Assembly: GCA_963971225.1 (NCBI GenBank)
Contig: OZ020270.1
Location: forward strand, 70,448,432 to 70,512,431
DNA length: 64,000 nt
Direction: 5' to 3'
DNA from: Melieria omissa
Taxonomy: Eukaryota > Arthropoda > Insecta > Diptera > Ulidiidae
Shown here: positions 63,700 through 64,000 of the stretch, one piece after another
How the letters are laid out: each line of letters begins with the position of its first letter
Numbering within the stretch: the first letter of the stretch is position 1
Translations under genes and position numbers: made by a program
Notes under the pieces: model-generated
Told to the model about the DNA's origin: nothing
Database searches by the model: none
The model's input: the letters and a program-made list of their open reading frames with translations, nothing else

Positions 63700-64000
63700 T
63701 CAGATATTTATATATCTATATATATAGAGAAATCCAATGGATTCAGATCCGGAGAAGAGGGATGGCCATTCATCTGCCGAAATAAAACATGGAAGTTCGT
63801 CTTTACACCAGCTCTGAACAATTTTTTCCTTGGGAGCTGGAGCAGAATCTAGCTGGAAGCAAAATTGTGCATTTCTAAATAACTGCGTGGCATGGGGCAA
63901 CAAATGCTTTTCAAAACCTCTTCCAAGTAGTAGTTTGCGATAATTTTTACGCCTTTTTCGTTAAAAAGGAGAGGAAACTTGCCTTTCTGCAGAAATCGCT
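63700..64000 (-). pseudogene. Tc1/mariner-superfamily transposase fragment
   Basis: On minus: GVKIIANYYLEEVLKS, then in another frame FQLDSAPAPKEKIVQSW (second catalytic Asp) and ISADEWPSLFSGSE, a decayed version of the EWPxxSPDLNP motif of Tc1-like transposases. It continues past the window edge. It differs from the mariners elsewhere in the window. Confidence 0.6.

Overview
This 64-kb window looks like transposon-packed (heterochromatin-like) DNA of an insect, most probably a brachyceran fly. The evidence is the element repertoire: BEL/Pao and mdg1/412-type Gypsy LTR retrotransposons, LOA- and Jockey-type LINEs, irritans-subfamily mariners and a tRNA-derived SINE. I see no convincing single-copy host gene. 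Nearly every protein-coding stretch is a retrotransposon gag/pol, a LINE ORF1/ORF2 or a mariner-family transposase.

Layout. 1-4067 is the inner part of a LOA-like LINE (minus strand). 4068-5940 holds fragments of a Gypsy family whose Gag starts with a SAP-like domain, followed by a small TIR element (5944-6303). 6339-33720 is one BEL/Pao element (BEL-1, minus) that can be delimited by its LTRs and a 5-bp target duplication (TGTAT). It has been expanded to 27 kb by nested insertions. A mariner (mariner-B, 13423-25782) sits in its leader. That mariner was hit by an irritans mariner (13659-14951, intact ORF) and by a second BEL (BEL-2, 15105-25286, duplication CATGA). BEL-2 itself carries another irritans mariner (22845-24136). 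The BEL-1 5' LTR is split by a TIR element (26931-33302) containing a LOA-like LINE (about 28160-32982).

34404-46917 is a SAP-Gag Gypsy element (minus) with both LTRs. An apparently young mdg1/412-like element (37755-44301, minus) is inserted in its pol; its two 202-bp LTRs look identical, its target duplication is CTGG, and its gag and pol are open. 46925-50310 contains a foldback repeat, fragments of an unassigned multicopy protein family and a snapback mariner. About 50960-60220 is a Jockey-like LINE ORF1 interrupted by a decayed mdg1/412-like element (51901-59220, plus) and by an internally deleted mariner (59394-59958). 60221-62268 is the 5' part of another SAP-Gag Gypsy copy (plus) whose LTR contains a tRNA-derived SINE. 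The window ends with the longest copy of the unassigned family (62776-63416) and a transposase fragment.

The most interesting signals are these. Both BEL elements carry an extra 3' ORF that repeats the Gag zinc module, and in BEL-1 it is preceded by a splice-acceptor-like tract. The SINE tail resembles the LOA LINE 3' end. The unassigned protein family occurs at several places. The mdg1-like element and the irritans mariner both look recently active. Nested insertions in both orientations make the region a candidate small-RNA-producing locus, but that is inference only.
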